From Chitinophaga fulva (GTDB lineage: Bacteria > Bacteroidota > Bacteroidia > Chitinophagales > Chitinophagaceae), in assembly GCF_012927205.1 (NCBI RefSeq), contig NZ_JABBGC010000002.1:1364001-1428000 (forward strand): a stretch of 64,000 nucleotides of DNA. The letters run 5' to 3'. Below the pieces are notes generated by a model, which was given only the letters and a program-made list of their open reading frames with translations, was not told where the DNA came from and ran no database searches. A program made the translations under genes and the position numbers. Numbering within the stretch: the stretch's first letter is position 1; the number at the start of each line of letters is the position of its first letter. Of this stretch, positions 1 to 10,471 are shown one piece after another.

Positions 1-3000
1 CAGGATGTCGGAATTGTAATTAAAACGGATGCTGGTCGTTTCTCCCGCTTCGATGATAATCTCCATCGGATAGTTGGTATGCTCATGAACAGACGCATTG
101 TCTATCCGCAGGCGCCAATGACCGGCGCTTACTGCCTTGCTCACCGGGTAGTTCTCAAACACCAGCAGGCTGTCAAACAAATCACCTGAAACACCCGCGC
201 CGCGCTGGATGCTATCCAGACTGGTATACTGGAATTCCCGGCTCTCCAGCTGGGCGGCCTGTATGTCCTGCAACCAGGACACCATCCGGCTGTTTTCCTG
301 TACCGTGGTATGCAATGGCAACGTATTGATGTACAAACCGACCCGTTGCTCTACGCCCGGCAGGTCTTCCGGACGGCCGGAAACGGTAACGCCATAGGTA
401 ACTTCATTACGGCCGGTATACCTGGATAACAGGAACGCCCATACGCCTTGCATAATAGTGTTGATGGTCACCCTTTGCTGTTGTGCAAAACGGGTAAGCG
501 TAGCGGTACTATCCTTTTCCAGCAATACGCTGACAGACTTATAAACGCCCGCTCCTTTGGTACGCTCAGCGGTAGCAGGGATAAACGGCAACAGCGTTCC
601 CTCGTCCGCATCTTTCAGATAACGCTGCCAGTAAGCCGATGCCTGCGCCTTGTCCTGCTGCTCCACATAGCGGATATAATCGCTGTACTGGTCTTTTTCG
701 TAGGTACCTAAGGGTTGTCCGGCAGACAGTTTTTCGTAAGTGTTCAACAGATTTTCCAGCAACACCGCCAGTGACCAGCCATCAAACAGAATGTGATGGA
801 ATGTCCAGAGCATCCGGTAACGTTTGTCCTGCAAACGTATCAGCGCCACGCGCATCAGCGGCACCTGGGTAAAATCAATACCACGTTCCTGATCTGCCGC
901 CTCATAGTCTTTCAACGCCTGTTGTTGTGCGTCTGCATCGAGGTGGCTGTAGTCCAGCAGTTCAAATGGCATTTGCACCTGGTGATAGGCACATTGCAGC
1001 GGTACGCCGAAATCATCATAATAGAAACCGGTGCGTAACACGCTGTAGCGGCCAAGCAGATAATTCCAGCTCTGTTCCAGTATGGCGATGTCCGGATCGT
1101 CCAGGTCGCATCCCAGCTGTTCGATATATGCCGCATTGTGTTTATCATACAATCCGTGGAAGAGCATGCCCTCCTGCAGGCCACTGAGGCGGTAGATGCC
1201 TTCTACCTGCCCTTGCCTTGGCGCACCTCTGAAACCGGCCGCCATAAAGGTATCCAGCTCTGCGATGCTAACAACGGTGCCCAGCCCGAAATCGGATGGC
1301 GTGAAAACAGCGTCCTGTTTAGCTGCACAATGTGCAATCAGTTCTTCCAGTTGTGTGAGATACAGGGCAGACAATGCTGCGATATCAGCAGCTTCAAAGT
1401 GGTGCGTACTGTAGCTCCAGTCGAGTACCAGTTCCCCGTTTTGAATCACACTGTTGACCGCTATTTTTTCATGCACGGGATAATCCGGCGCCATGCCCTG
1501 CCCAGGCAGTTCTTCCGCGTGGCGGACAGGCCCTGCTTCGCTTACCACACGGTCAGCCTGACCGAGGTAGTTGAACACGATGTCCCATGGATCATTGCCC
1601 TGCAAAGCAGGGATTTTAGCGAGATATTTCAGTACCCCGAAGCCGATGCCCCTGTCGGGCACCTGGCGGAGCTGTTCTTTGATAGATTTGAGTGCGGCGC
1701 CTGTTTCGGACTGTCCTGCCACATCCAGTAATACCGGGTACAGCGAGGTAAACCAGCCGACGGTATGTGTGGTATCGATACCTTTGGCGATGTCTTCACG
1801 ACCATGGCCTTCCAGGCCGATGATCACCTGTTGACGGCCATTCCAGGCAGCTACCGCCTGCGCTAAGGCGCACAACAGGATGTCGTTGATTTCAGTATGA
1901 TAAGCCTTTGGCGCCTCCTGTAACAAGGCGAGTGTTTTTGCCGCATCCAGGCGGACCTGCTGTTGGCGCATATCCTTCAGCGTTACACGCTTCGTCTCGT
2001 CTTTGGGTTTTCCCAGCGGCGTATACTGACTGGCGATTTTCTCCCAGTAAGCCGGCTGGCTGGTCAGCAGCACCTGATTTCCATAGTTGGCCAGCGTTTC
2101 CTGCCATTGGCGCATGGACGTACCTTTTGCACCAAGCACCTCTTCCACTGCTTTGTTGTCTTTGTTTTTCAGCAACAGTGCCAGGTCTTCCAGTATAATT
2201 CTCCATGATACCCCGTCTACCGACAGGTGATGTATCGCCAGCAGCAGGTGGTTATGAGCTTCCGCCGAAGGCGTTAACAACAGGGTGGCATGCAACAAAA
2301 CACCGGCAGTAATATCGAGGCTGCGATGGGCCGCCTCCGCGTACGACAATACCTGTTCCTGTATGGCCGCAGGTGATATGGCATGCAGGTCTACTACTTC
2401 GAGGGCGCCTTCCGCATGGCCGTAATGTTGCGTCCAACCGGTAGCCTTCTGTTGATAGGTGAAACGCAGCGCATCGTGGTAACGGACCAGGCCTGCTATA
2501 GCCGTAGCCATCGCTTCAGGCGTAATGTCCTTATCAACCTTGATCCACAAGCCCTGATTGTAGTGGGACACGGTGGGTGGCTCACTGTCAAAATACCATT
2601 GCTGAATGGGCAACAAACGACTTTCACCCGTGAGTGTTCCTTGTTCGCCTGTATTCACCGCCTGTTGACCGGTACCCAGCATAGTTGCCAGCGCACCGAT
2701 GGTCTGATGCAGGAAAAGATCGCGCGGGTGCAGATGGTAACCGGCGCGACGGGCACGGCTTACCACCTGGATGGTGATGATGGAGTCTCCTCCCAGTTCA
2801 AAGAAATTATCGTGCAGCCCTACCCGTTCTACACCGAGGAGGTCTTTCCAGATGAGTGCCAGCGCACGTTCGGTATCTGTGCGCGGGGCAATGTATTCAT
2901 TGGTCAGTACTGCCCCTGCATCAGCGTCGGGCAGCGCTTTTTTATCTACTTTACCGTTGCGGGTCAGCGGCAGCTTGTCCAGTTCCACCAGGATGGCCGG

Positions 3001-6000
3001 CACCATGTAATCGGGCAACTTGTCTTTCAGATAGGCCAGAATAGCGGCCCTGTCGTAAGTACCATTTGGCACTACATATCCTACCAACCGTTTGTTGCCT
3101 TTGTTGTCCGCCTTCGCCAGCACTACCGCCTGATTTACCAGTTCACATTTGGTCATCACGCTTTCAATCTCACCCAGCTCAATACGGAAACCACGAATTT
3201 TCACCTGATCGTCTATACGGCCCAGGTATTCCACCGAGCCATCGGGCAGCCAGCGGCCAAGGTCGCCGGTGCGGTACATACGGGCGTTGGGCTCGTTGCT
3301 GAAAGGATCTGCCACAAATCTTGTTTCGGTCAGTTCCGGACGATGGAGGTAACCTCTTGCCAGGCCAGCGCCGCCTACATGCAGCTCTCCTGCCACGCCC
3401 GCCGGCGCCAGTCCGCCGTATGGGTCCAGAATATACAGGCTCAGGGTAGGAATAGGCACCCCGATGACGCTGCCACTATTGGCATGATGTAATGCTATCG
3501 GCTGATAGGTAACGTGCACCGTTGTTTCCGTAATGCCGTACATATTGATCAGGCGGCAGTCGCCATACAACTGCAGCCATGGCTGTACTTTACCAGGGTT
3601 CAACGCCTCTCCGCCGAAGATCACATAACGTACCGGCACCGTATCTGCTACACCTGTCAGGTAATCCTGCAATACATAAAAAGCAGAAGGTGTCTGGTTC
3701 AGGATAGTCACCTTTTCACGCAGCAACAATTCCCCGAAAGCAATAGCATCCTGTGCTACAGGCTTAGGCACTATCACCACGCGGCCGCCGTAAAACAGCG
3801 CGCCATACATTTCCCAAACGGAGAAGTCGAAGCAGAAAGAGTGGAACATGGTCCACACATCATCACTGTTAAAATCATATAACGGCGCTTCCGTTTCAAA
3901 TAACCGTACTACGTTGCGATGCTCTATCAGCACGCCTTTCGGGTTACCGGTAGAACCGGAAGTATAAATCACATAGGCGAGATTGGACGGGCGTAACTGT
4001 GTAACCGGCGGCGCCGCTTTATGCGCGGCAGGTGTACGCAGCTTTTTATCTACCGCTACCAACACGGTATTCTTGCGGCCTGTTTTCAGCTTGTCTTTGC
4101 AGGTGCTGCTGGTAACGATCACCGTAGCGGCAGTATCATCCAGCATAAAGCGGATACGATCTTCCGGATAGTCCGGGTCTATGGGCACGTAGGCGCCACC
4201 GGCTTTCAGAATACCCAGGATGCCGACGATCATGTCCAGCGACCGTTCTATGCAGATAGGCACCAGCGTATCTTCTTCCACGCCTTTTTCGCGCAGGTAA
4301 TGCGCCAGTTGATTGGAGCGCGCATGCAGTTCGCGATAGGTCAGCGTATCATTGTCCAGCGACACGGCTACGGCATCGGGCGTACGAAGCGCCTGTTCCA
4401 TCAGCAGGTCCACGATGGTTTTTTCTTTGGGATAACCGACAGCCGCGGCATTGAAAGCTTCCAGCAGCTGTTCGCGTTCACCTTTGGCCAGCATTGGCAG
4501 TAAACCGATTTTTTCTTCCGGCTTCAGCACCACGCTGCGCAACAGCTGTTCAAAATGTTGCCACAAACGAAGGATGGTCTGATGATCAAACAGATCGCTG
4601 CAATATTCTACGTTCACATCAATACCGTCACGGTTTTCGATGGCGGAGAAACTCAGGTCAAACTGGGCAGTCGTATGTTCAAACACTTCTTCTCTTACGG
4701 ACACGCTGCCGAGGCTGATAGCCGGGATGTCCGGCATGTTCTGTAAACCGAAGACTACCTGGAACAGTGGTGTCCTGCTAAGGTCCCTGCTGGTCACCAC
4801 CGCGTCTACTATCTTTTCAAAAGGCACTTCCTGGTGATCATAAGCACCCAGTGTTGTTTCTTTCACTTGTTGTAACAGCTCAGCAAAGGAAGGGTTATTC
4901 CCCAGATCGCTGCGCAATGCCAGCGTATTCACAAAGAAACCGATCAGTCCTTCCACTTCCTGTTGTATCCTGCCGGCAACGGGGCTGCCTACGCAGATAT
5001 CATCCTGTCCGCTGTAGCGGTGCAACAGCACTTTAAAAGCAGCCAGCAATGTCATGAACAGGGTCACGTCCTGTTGCTGGGCGAGCTGTTTTAATTGTTC
5101 CTTAAGGATATTTTCAATTTTGAAAGTAGCCATGTTGCCACGCCTGCTCTGTACCACCGGACGGGTACGGTCTGTAGGCAGGTTCAGCGGCGCTACGCTT
5201 TCCAGTTGCTGTTTCCAGTACCCCAGTCGGGTGTCCAGTACCTCAGGTGTCAGCCAGTTGCGCTGCCAAACGGCGTAGTCAGCGTATTGCAGTTCCAATT
5301 CTGCTACTGCGGCCGGGCTATCTTCCGTATAGGCTTCATAGTAAGCCGCCAGTTCATTCACCAGGATGGAAACAGACCAGCCATCAGAGGCGATATGGTG
5401 CATGACCATCACCAGGATGTATTCTTCGTTGGCACCTTCCATCAGGTGTGCCCGCAGCATATGGTCTTCCGAGAGATTGAACGGCGTATTGATCACCGAC
5501 AGGATATGCTTATGCAGGGTAGCCGTGTCAGTTAGGCGCAGGTCCCACTGCGACACGTCCATCTTCCATCTGTCTTTATCCATTACCTGCTGGTAGGCGG
5601 TACCATTTTTCTCGCGGATAACGGTGCGCAAAACTTCATGGCGGTTCACCAGCGCCTGCAGGGCTTTCACCAGCGCGTCTTTGTTCAATGCTCCTTTCAG
5701 CCGCAGCGCCAGCGGCATATGATAAGCCAGGGAGCCTTCCAGTTCATCGATGAACCACAAACGTTCCTGGCTAAACGATAACGGTATCAGTGATGGGCGC
5801 CTGCCTGTCAGCACCGGTGGCAGCAGACTGCTTCTGTCTTGCTGGTCCAGGTACACAGCCAGGTCACTGATGGTAGGATACAGGAAGAAGTCCCTCACCG
5901 TCAACTCCACATTCATGACTTTCCTGATCGCAGACACCGCACGGGTGGCGAGCAGCGAGTGGCCGCCGGATTCGAAGAAATTATCTTTCACACCGATGGT

Positions 6001-9000
6001 CTCCACGCGGAGCAGGTCGGTCCAGATAGCGGCCAGCTCACGCTCTGTGGGCGTTACCGGCGCCTGGTAATAAATATTGCTTTTACGCTGCATATCTTCC
6101 CGCTCGCTCAGGAAGCGGCGGTCTGTCTTACCATTGTTGGTGAGCGGTAACTGTTGCAGCGCAATAAAATCAGTGGGGATCATGTATTCCGGCAACAGTT
6201 TGGCCATCGTTTCGCGGATATCACGCTGTATCAGCGCACAGATATCGGGGAACAGCGGAACGCTGGTCTTTGGTGTAGTGGCAGCCACGGCTGGCGCCGC
6301 AGCCCGTTCGATAACGCCGTCAAAAGGATGGCGTTCCAATACCAGGTCTGCCTTCAGCGGGTCTTCATGCAGCAACAAACGATAGTGATATCCTTTGGTT
6401 TTAGCCAAACGGATAATTTCCTGTACCATACGGGTTTCAGGATCAGGCTTGGTGCTGAAAGCCGCCAGTTCGCGTACTGTTTCCACTGCTTTGCTCCGTA
6501 CCGCCAGATCCAATAACCGTTCCTTCCACAGCCTTGGGTTAGGCACGTCTTTTAAGGCGATAATGTCATTGCCCGCCGTCAGGTCTTCGAGTACGCTGCT
6601 TTTGTCTTCCAGTGTGTCCCACGACTGCCAGTTGGTGCGGAGCACATTCTTCTCCTTCCCCACATGGATGATGACCGTATAACGGTAAAGGCTCAACTCA
6701 TTGCTGTAATCAGCCTCTTTCCACTGAATATTGATATGGGTGATTTCCGGGAAGATATTGGCCAGCTGGTAGAAGTAAGCCGGAGAGAAACACAGTTCCT
6801 CTTCTTTCAGCACTTCCTGCTCCACCTGCCAGTTGAATTCACGGATGTTTGTTCTGTCTTGCAGCACATCCATTTGCAGCCGGCGTTTAAAGGAGGGCAG
6901 CAAACGGAGGTCACGGACGTCGCCAATGATGATGGTGCCTTCGCCTTTCAGCAGTGACACACATTTGGTCAGCACGTCCGTCATATATTGTTCGCCCGGA
7001 AAATACTGCACAATGGAGTTGAGGATAATAGTATCGATAGATTCCTGCTCATCGATCGTCACATCATGTGCAGCACACAGCTTCAGCGTGGTATCCGGGT
7101 AGGTACGCTCTTTTTTGTCTATTCTGCGCTGTATCTGCGCCATCGACACGCTGGAGAAGTCGGTACCGATGTAGCGGTCTATATGGCCTACCAGCTGGTA
7201 GTAGATCAGGCCGGTACCACTACCGATTTCGAGTACCCGTTTGGGTGATTCAGCGAGAATGACTTTGGTGATATCCTGCAACCACTGGGCCATCAGCTCA
7301 GGCGCGATGGCACCGCCGGTAAAGCTGTCATTCCAGCCGGTGATGTTAAACTCCTCGTCCAGGTCGGGCACCTCTTCTGCTTTGGTGTAAGCTGTTTCAT
7401 ACAGCTCTTTCCATGTCTCCACCTGTTGCAGGTACAGCTGGGCTTCTTTTTTTCGTATAGCCTGCAAGTCGGGGATATAATAACCTACCAGCCTTTTTTC
7501 ACCGGGCGCCTGTTGTTTTACCACTACCGCGCCAGCCATCACTTCATCGAGGTTGTTGAGCACTTTTTCTATCTCACCTGGTTCAATACGGTAGCCGCGG
7601 ATTTTCACCTGGTCGTCTATACGGCCAAGGTATTCCACGGTGCCGTCGGCCAGCCAGCGGGCACGGTCGCCGGTGCGATACAACCGGGCACCTTGTTCAC
7701 CGCTGAACGGATCGGCCACAAATTTTTCTGCGGTGAGTTCCGGCTGATGCAGATAGCCTGCCGAAACACCTGCACCACCCACGTACAGCTCCCCTGCTAC
7801 GCCGATGGGCGCGGGGTTGCCGAAAACATCCAGCACATACGCCGTACGGTTGCCTAACGGCCGGCCGATAGGGATGCTCTTACCACGCGTTAAGGTATCA
7901 ATGGGATAAGTAAGGGAAAAAGTAGTGTTCTCCGTAGGGCCGTAGCCGTTAATAACGGTCGTCTGAGGCCATGCCGCGCGGAAGCGGCGGATATGTTCCT
8001 CCGACAACTTCTCTCCTCCCACCATCACCACGGAAAGGCCCTCAAACAATTGTATATCATCATCCACCAATTGGTTAAACCAGCTGGCGGTAAACCACAT
8101 TTTAGTGACTTTCCGGTTGCGGATCTCTTCGCGCAACAGGCGGTTATCGAGAAAATGATTCTGCGGGCACATCACCAGCTGACCGCCGTTGAGCAGCATC
8201 CCCCAGTATTCTATGGTAGTGGCGTCAAAGGAAGGCGAGCCGGTAGACAACAACACATCCTCTGGTCCGAGCGGCACAAAATTGCCGCCGGTGGCCAGGC
8301 TTACCACGTTACGATGCGTTACCAACGCACCTTTGGGCTTGCCAGTAGAACCGGAAGTATACATCACATAGGCTATTGCATCCGCCGTAAGATTTGTTTG
8401 AACAGGGATGGCCGGCAATGCCTCCAATGCAGCCGTCATCTGATCGGTGCACAGCAATACGGCATCCGGTGCAGCATCCAGCAGCAACGCCTGATAGGCC
8501 GTACTGGTGAGAATCCTGTTGCCGCCAGTATCCTGCAACATAAAGCGGATACGTTCTTTGGGATATTCAGGGTCAATGGGCACATATACACCACCGGCTT
8601 TCAGAATACCGAGGATGCTGACAATCAGCTCCACGGAACGGTCCAGGCATACAGGTACAAACACGCCCGGGCGGACGCCCAGGTTTTTCAGGTATTGTGC
8701 CAGTTGATTGGTACGATCTTCCAGTGTTTTGTATGTCAGCTGTTCACTGCCGAAAGACAAAGCCACCGCAGCAGGTGTTTTCTGTGCCTGCTGATCGAAC
8801 AGGGCGGTAATCGTTTGACCGGCAGGATAAGCTACGGCCGTATGATTGAATGAGTGCAGCACCGCTTCTTTCTCCGCAGCCGGCAGGATATCGAAGGCGC
8901 CCACTTGTGCGTTCGGATTGGCGACCACACTGCGCAGCAGTTGCAGGTAGTGAGTGACCATGCGTTGCATGGTGGCTTCGCTGAACAGGTCCACGCAGTA

Positions 9001-10428
9001 TTCCAGTTCCACCAGGATACCATCGGGCTGCTCAAGGAGCGACCAGTACTGATCAAACAGGCTGGTGATATGTTTCACCGGTTCACGGGTGATGGTCGTT
9101 TCACCCATTTTCAATGCCGGCATCGGTGGCTCATTGTCCAGTACAAAGATCACCTGGAAGAGCGGGTTCTTACTCACATCCCTTTCACCTCCCATCATCT
9201 CCACCACTTTTTCAAAGGGCGCATCCTGGTGTTCGTAGGCATCCAGCATGGTATTTCTCACCTGGCCGAGGAACGTTGAAAATGCAGGATTGCCACTCAG
9301 ATCACTTCTGAGTGCCAGCGTATTGACAAAAAATCCGATCAGCTCTTCTATTTCCGTCTGCGTTCTGCCTGCAATAGCGCCGCCCACACATACGTCATCA
9401 ACACCGCTATAGCGGTACAGCAGCACCTTAAAAGCAGCCAGCAGTGTCATGTACAGGGTAGCATTCTGTTCGCGGGAAAGTTGTCGCAACCCGTTGGTCA
9501 GCTCATGATCGATCATGAAGGTGATCATGGCGCCACGGGTACTTTTCAGCATTCCCCTGTCGCCATCGGTGGGCAACTCCAGTAAGGTAGTACCTGACAG
9601 TTTCTTACGCCAGTAGGCCAGTTTTTTATCCAGGAAAATACCCTGCAGGTATTTACGTTGCCACAGCGCGTAGTCTGCATACTGCACGGGCAGCGGCGCC
9701 ATCGTGTCTGTATGGCCGCCTGTATACACCGCGTACAGTTCCACCATTTCCCTGAACAGTACAGACATGGACCAGCCATCCGCCGCAATGTGATGGATGA
9801 CGATCACCAGCATGTGTTCATCCGGCGACAGTTTTATGAGATGCGCCCGGAAAGTATGGTCACGGTTGAGATCAAAGGGAATATTGAACAAGGTAGTGAT
9901 GTAGGCATTCAGCTGCACCGAGTCTTCCTGGTAACGTTCATCGTCTGTGAAGCCCAGGTGCCAGCGGTCTTTTTCCAGCAAGTGCTGATAAGGCCGGCCT
10001 TCTTCCTGTAAGATGACCGTACGTAATATTTCGTGACGGTTCACGATCGCCTGGAAGGTGCGTTCCAGCGAGGCCGTATCCAGCCGGCCCTTCACGCGGA
10101 AAGCGCCTTTCATATGGTATTGCACGCTTCCCTGTAGCTGGTCGATGAACCAGAGGCGTTCCTGGCTGTACGACAGGGGTACATGGCCTTCAAAGATACC
10201 GGCCAGCGGAGTAATTTCCGCAGCATATTCCTGTTCAGTATCTTTTTGTTTCAGGTATTCGATCAGGTGTACTTTATGCTGTCTTAATTTGACGAGAAAC
10301 GACTCGTCGACTTCCCTGTCGTCCTCAATATTCAGTAACAGGCTATCGTCTTCAAATGATATAGTGACCCCATTTTCCGTAGCCTGTTGCAACAGGGCTA
10401 CAATGTCGTTAACGTTTAAACTGGGCAT
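1..10428 (-). CDS. Nonribosomal peptide synthetase, two full modules plus a third C domain (3' end beyond window)
   Basis: The frame is open for 3476 codons from ATG at 10428 to the window edge. Visible order: TubC-type docking domain (residues 1-60); C domain (LSYSQERLWFIDQL near 84, HHIAADG 212-218); A domain (YTSGSTGKPKG near 690, NGYGPTE near 825); a methyltransferase inserted between A8 and A10 (VLEIGSGTG near 1064); carrier Ser1491 (GGHSLLA); C domain (HHIASDG from 1677); A domain (NMYGITE near 2295); carrier Ser2549 (GGDSI); epimerase (HHLSVDGVSW from 2733); C domain (LQEGMLFH near 3085, HHILFDG from 3211). Read against the GrsA pocket, A2 gives DFWNIGMVHK, the Thr code, so D-Thr or D-allo-Thr after epimerisation. 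A1 gives DAIWMGGTFK, closest to Val codes, so N-methyl-Val is my guess. The last C domain follows an epimerase, as DCL domains do. The docking domain implies an upstream partner protein, not seen here. Confidence 0.96.
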   Translation of the reverse strand, partial: MPSLNVNDIVALLQQATENGVTISFEDDSLLLNIEDDREVDESFLVKLRQHKVHLIEYLKQKDTEQEYAAEITPLAGIFEGHVPLSYSQERLWFIDQLQGSVQYHMKGAFRVKGRLDTASLERTFQAIVNRHEILRTVILQEEGRPYQHLLEKDRWHLGFTDDERYQEDSVQLNAYITTLFNIPFDLNRDHTFRAHLIKLSPDEHMLVIVIHHIAADGWSMSVLFREMVELYAVYTGGHTDTMAPLPVQYADYALWQRKYLQGIFLDKKLAYWRKKLSGTTLLELPTDGDRGMLKSTRGAMITFMIDHELTNGLRQLSREQNATLYMTLLAAFKVLLYRYSGVDDVCVGGAIAGRTQTEIEELIGFFVNTLALRSDLSGNPAFSTFLGQVRNTMLDAYEHQDAPFEKVVEMMGGERDVSKNPLFQVIFVLDNEPPMPALKMGETTITREPVKHITSLFDQYWSLLEQPDGILVELEYCVDLFSEATMQRMVTHYLQLLRSVVANPNAQVGAFDILPAAEKEAVLHSFNHTAVAYPAGQTITALFDQQAQKTPAAVALSFGSEQLTYKTLEDRTNQLAQYLKNLGVRPGVFVPVCLDRSVELIVSILGILKAGGVYVPIDPEYPKERIRFMLQDTGGNRILTSTAYQALLLDAAPDAVLLCTDQMTAALEALPAIPVQTNLTADAIAYVMYTSGSTGKPKGALVTHRNVVSLATGGNFVPLGPEDVLLSTGSPSFDATTIEYWGMLLNGGQLVMCPQNHFLDNRLLREEIRNRKVTKMWFTASWFNQLVDDDIQLFEGLSVVMVGGEKLSEEHIRRFRAAWPQTTVINGYGPTENTTFSLTYPIDTLTRGKSIPIGRPLGNRTAYVLDVFGNPAPIGVAGELYVGGAGVSAGYLHQPELTAEKFVADPFSGEQGARLYRTGDRARWLADGTVEYLGRIDDQVKIRGYRIEPGEIEKVLNNLDEVMAGAVVVKQQAPGEKRLVGYYIPDLQAIRKKEAQLYLQQVETWKELYETAYTKAEEVPDLDEEFNITGWNDSFTGGAIAPELMAQWLQDITKVILAESPKRVLEIGSGTGLIYYQLVGHIDRYIGTDFSSVSMAQIQRRIDKKERTYPDTTLKLCAAHDVTIDEQESIDTIILNSIVQYFPGEQYMTDVLTKCVSLLKGEGTIIIGDVRDLRLLPSFKRRLQMDVLQDRTNIREFNWQVEQEVLKEEELCFSPAYFYQLANIFPEITHINIQWKEADYSNELSLYRYTVIIHVGKEKNVLRTNWQSWDTLEDKSSVLEDLTAGNDIIALKDVPNPRLWKERLLDLAVRSKAVETVRELAAFSTKPDPETRMVQEIIRLAKTKGYHYRLLLHEDPLKADLVLERHPFDGVIERAAAPAVAATTPKTSVPLFPDICALIQRDIRETMAKLLPEYMIPTDFIALQQLPLTNNGKTDRRFLSEREDMQRKSNIYYQAPVTPTERELAAIWTDLLRVETIGVKDNFFESGGHSLLATRAVSAIRKVMNVELTVRDFFLYPTISDLAVYLDQQDRSSLLPPVLTGRRPSLIPLSFSQERLWFIDELEGSLAYHMPLALRLKGALNKDALVKALQALVNRHEVLRTVIREKNGTAYQQVMDKDRWKMDVSQWDLRLTDTATLHKHILSVINTPFNLSEDHMLRAHLMEGANEEYILVMVMHHIASDGWSVSILVNELAAYYEAYTEDSPAAVAELELQYADYAVWQRNWLTPEVLDTRLGYWKQQLESVAPLNLPTDRTRPVVQSRRGNMATFKIENILKEQLKQLAQQQDVTLFMTLLAAFKVLLHRYSGQDDICVGSPVAGRIQQEVEGLIGFFVNTLALRSDLGNNPSFAELLQQVKETTLGAYDHQEVPFEKIVDAVVTSRDLSRTPLFQVVFGLQNMPDIPAISLGSVSVREEVFEHTTAQFDLSFSAIENRDGIDVNVEYCSDLFDHQTILRLWQHFEQLLRSVVLKPEEKIGLLPMLAKGEREQLLEAFNAAAVGYPKEKTIVDLLMEQALRTPDAVAVSLDNDTLTYRELHARSNQLAHYLREKGVEEDTLVPICIERSLDMIVGILGILKAGGAYVPIDPDYPEDRIRFMLDDTAATVIVTSSTCKDKLKTGRKNTVLVAVDKKLRTPAAHKAAPPVTQLRPSNLAYVIYTSGSTGNPKGVLIEHRNVVRLFETEAPLYDFNSDDVWTMFHSFCFDFSVWEMYGALFYGGRVVIVPKPVAQDAIAFGELLLREKVTILNQTPSAFYVLQDYLTGVADTVPVRYVIFGGEALNPGKVQPWLQLYGDCRLINMYGITETTVHVTYQPIALHHANSGSVIGVPIPTLSLYILDPYGGLAPAGVAGELHVGGAGLARGYLHRPELTETRFVADPFSNEPNARMYRTGDLGRWLPDGSVEYLGRIDDQVKIRGFRIELGEIESVMTKCELVNQAVVLAKADNKGNKRLVGYVVPNGTYDRAAILAYLKDKLPDYMVPAILVELDKLPLTRNGKVDKKALPDADAGAVLTNEYIAPRTDTERALALIWKDLLGVERVGLHDNFFELGGDSIITIQVVSRARRAGYHLHPRDLFLHQTIGALATMLGTGQQAVNTGEQGTLTGESRLLPIQQWYFDSEPPTVSHYNQGLWIKVDKDITPEAMATAIAGLVRYHDALRFTYQQKATGWTQHYGHAEGALEVVDLHAISPAAIQEQVLSYAEAAHRSLDITAGVLLHATLLLTPSAEAHNHLLLAIHHLSVDGVSWRIILEDLALLLKNKDNKAVEEVLGAKGTSMRQWQETLANYGNQVLLTSQPAYWEKIASQYTPLGKPKDETKRVTLKDMRQQQVRLDAAKTLALLQEAPKAYHTEINDILLCALAQAVAAWNGRQQVIIGLEGHGREDIAKGIDTTHTVGWFTSLYPVLLDVAGQSETGAALKSIKEQLRQVPDRGIGFGVLKYLAKIPALQGNDPWDIVFNYLGQADRVVSEAGPVRHAEELPGQGMAPDYPVHEKIAVNSVIQNGELVLDWSYSTHHFEAADIAALSALYLTQLEELIAHCAAKQDAVFTPSDFGLGTVVSIAELDTFMAAGFRGAPRQGQVEGIYRLSGLQEGMLFHGLYDKHNAAYIEQLGCDLDDPDIAILEQSWNYLLGRYSVLRTGFYYDDFGVPLQCAYHQVQMPFELLDYSHLDADAQQQALKDYEAADQERGIDFTQVPLMRVALIRLQDKRYRMLWTFHHILFDGWSLAVLLENLLNTYEKLSAGQPLGTYEKDQYSDYIRYVEQQDKAQASAYWQRYLKDADEGTLLPFIPATAERTKGAGVYKSVSVLLEKDSTATLTRFAQQQRVTINTIMQGVWAFLLSRYTGRNEVTYGVTVSGRPEDLPGVEQRVGLYINTLPLHTTVQENSRMVSWLQDIQAAQLESREFQYTSLDSIQRGAGVSGDLFDSLLVFENYPVSKAVSAGHWRLRIDNASVHEHTNYPMEIIIEAGETTSIRFNYNSDIL

Positions 10429-10471
10429 TGTACTAAGATTTTATGAAAATTGCTGGATGATATAGTTTGTG

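Noticed and set aside
2383..3492. Long plus-strand open frame inside the NRPS gene (and similar ones at 7993-8853, 14098-14868)
   Set aside because: It is antisense to continuous NRPS motifs and has no recognisable domain; it is a shadow of the coding strand.
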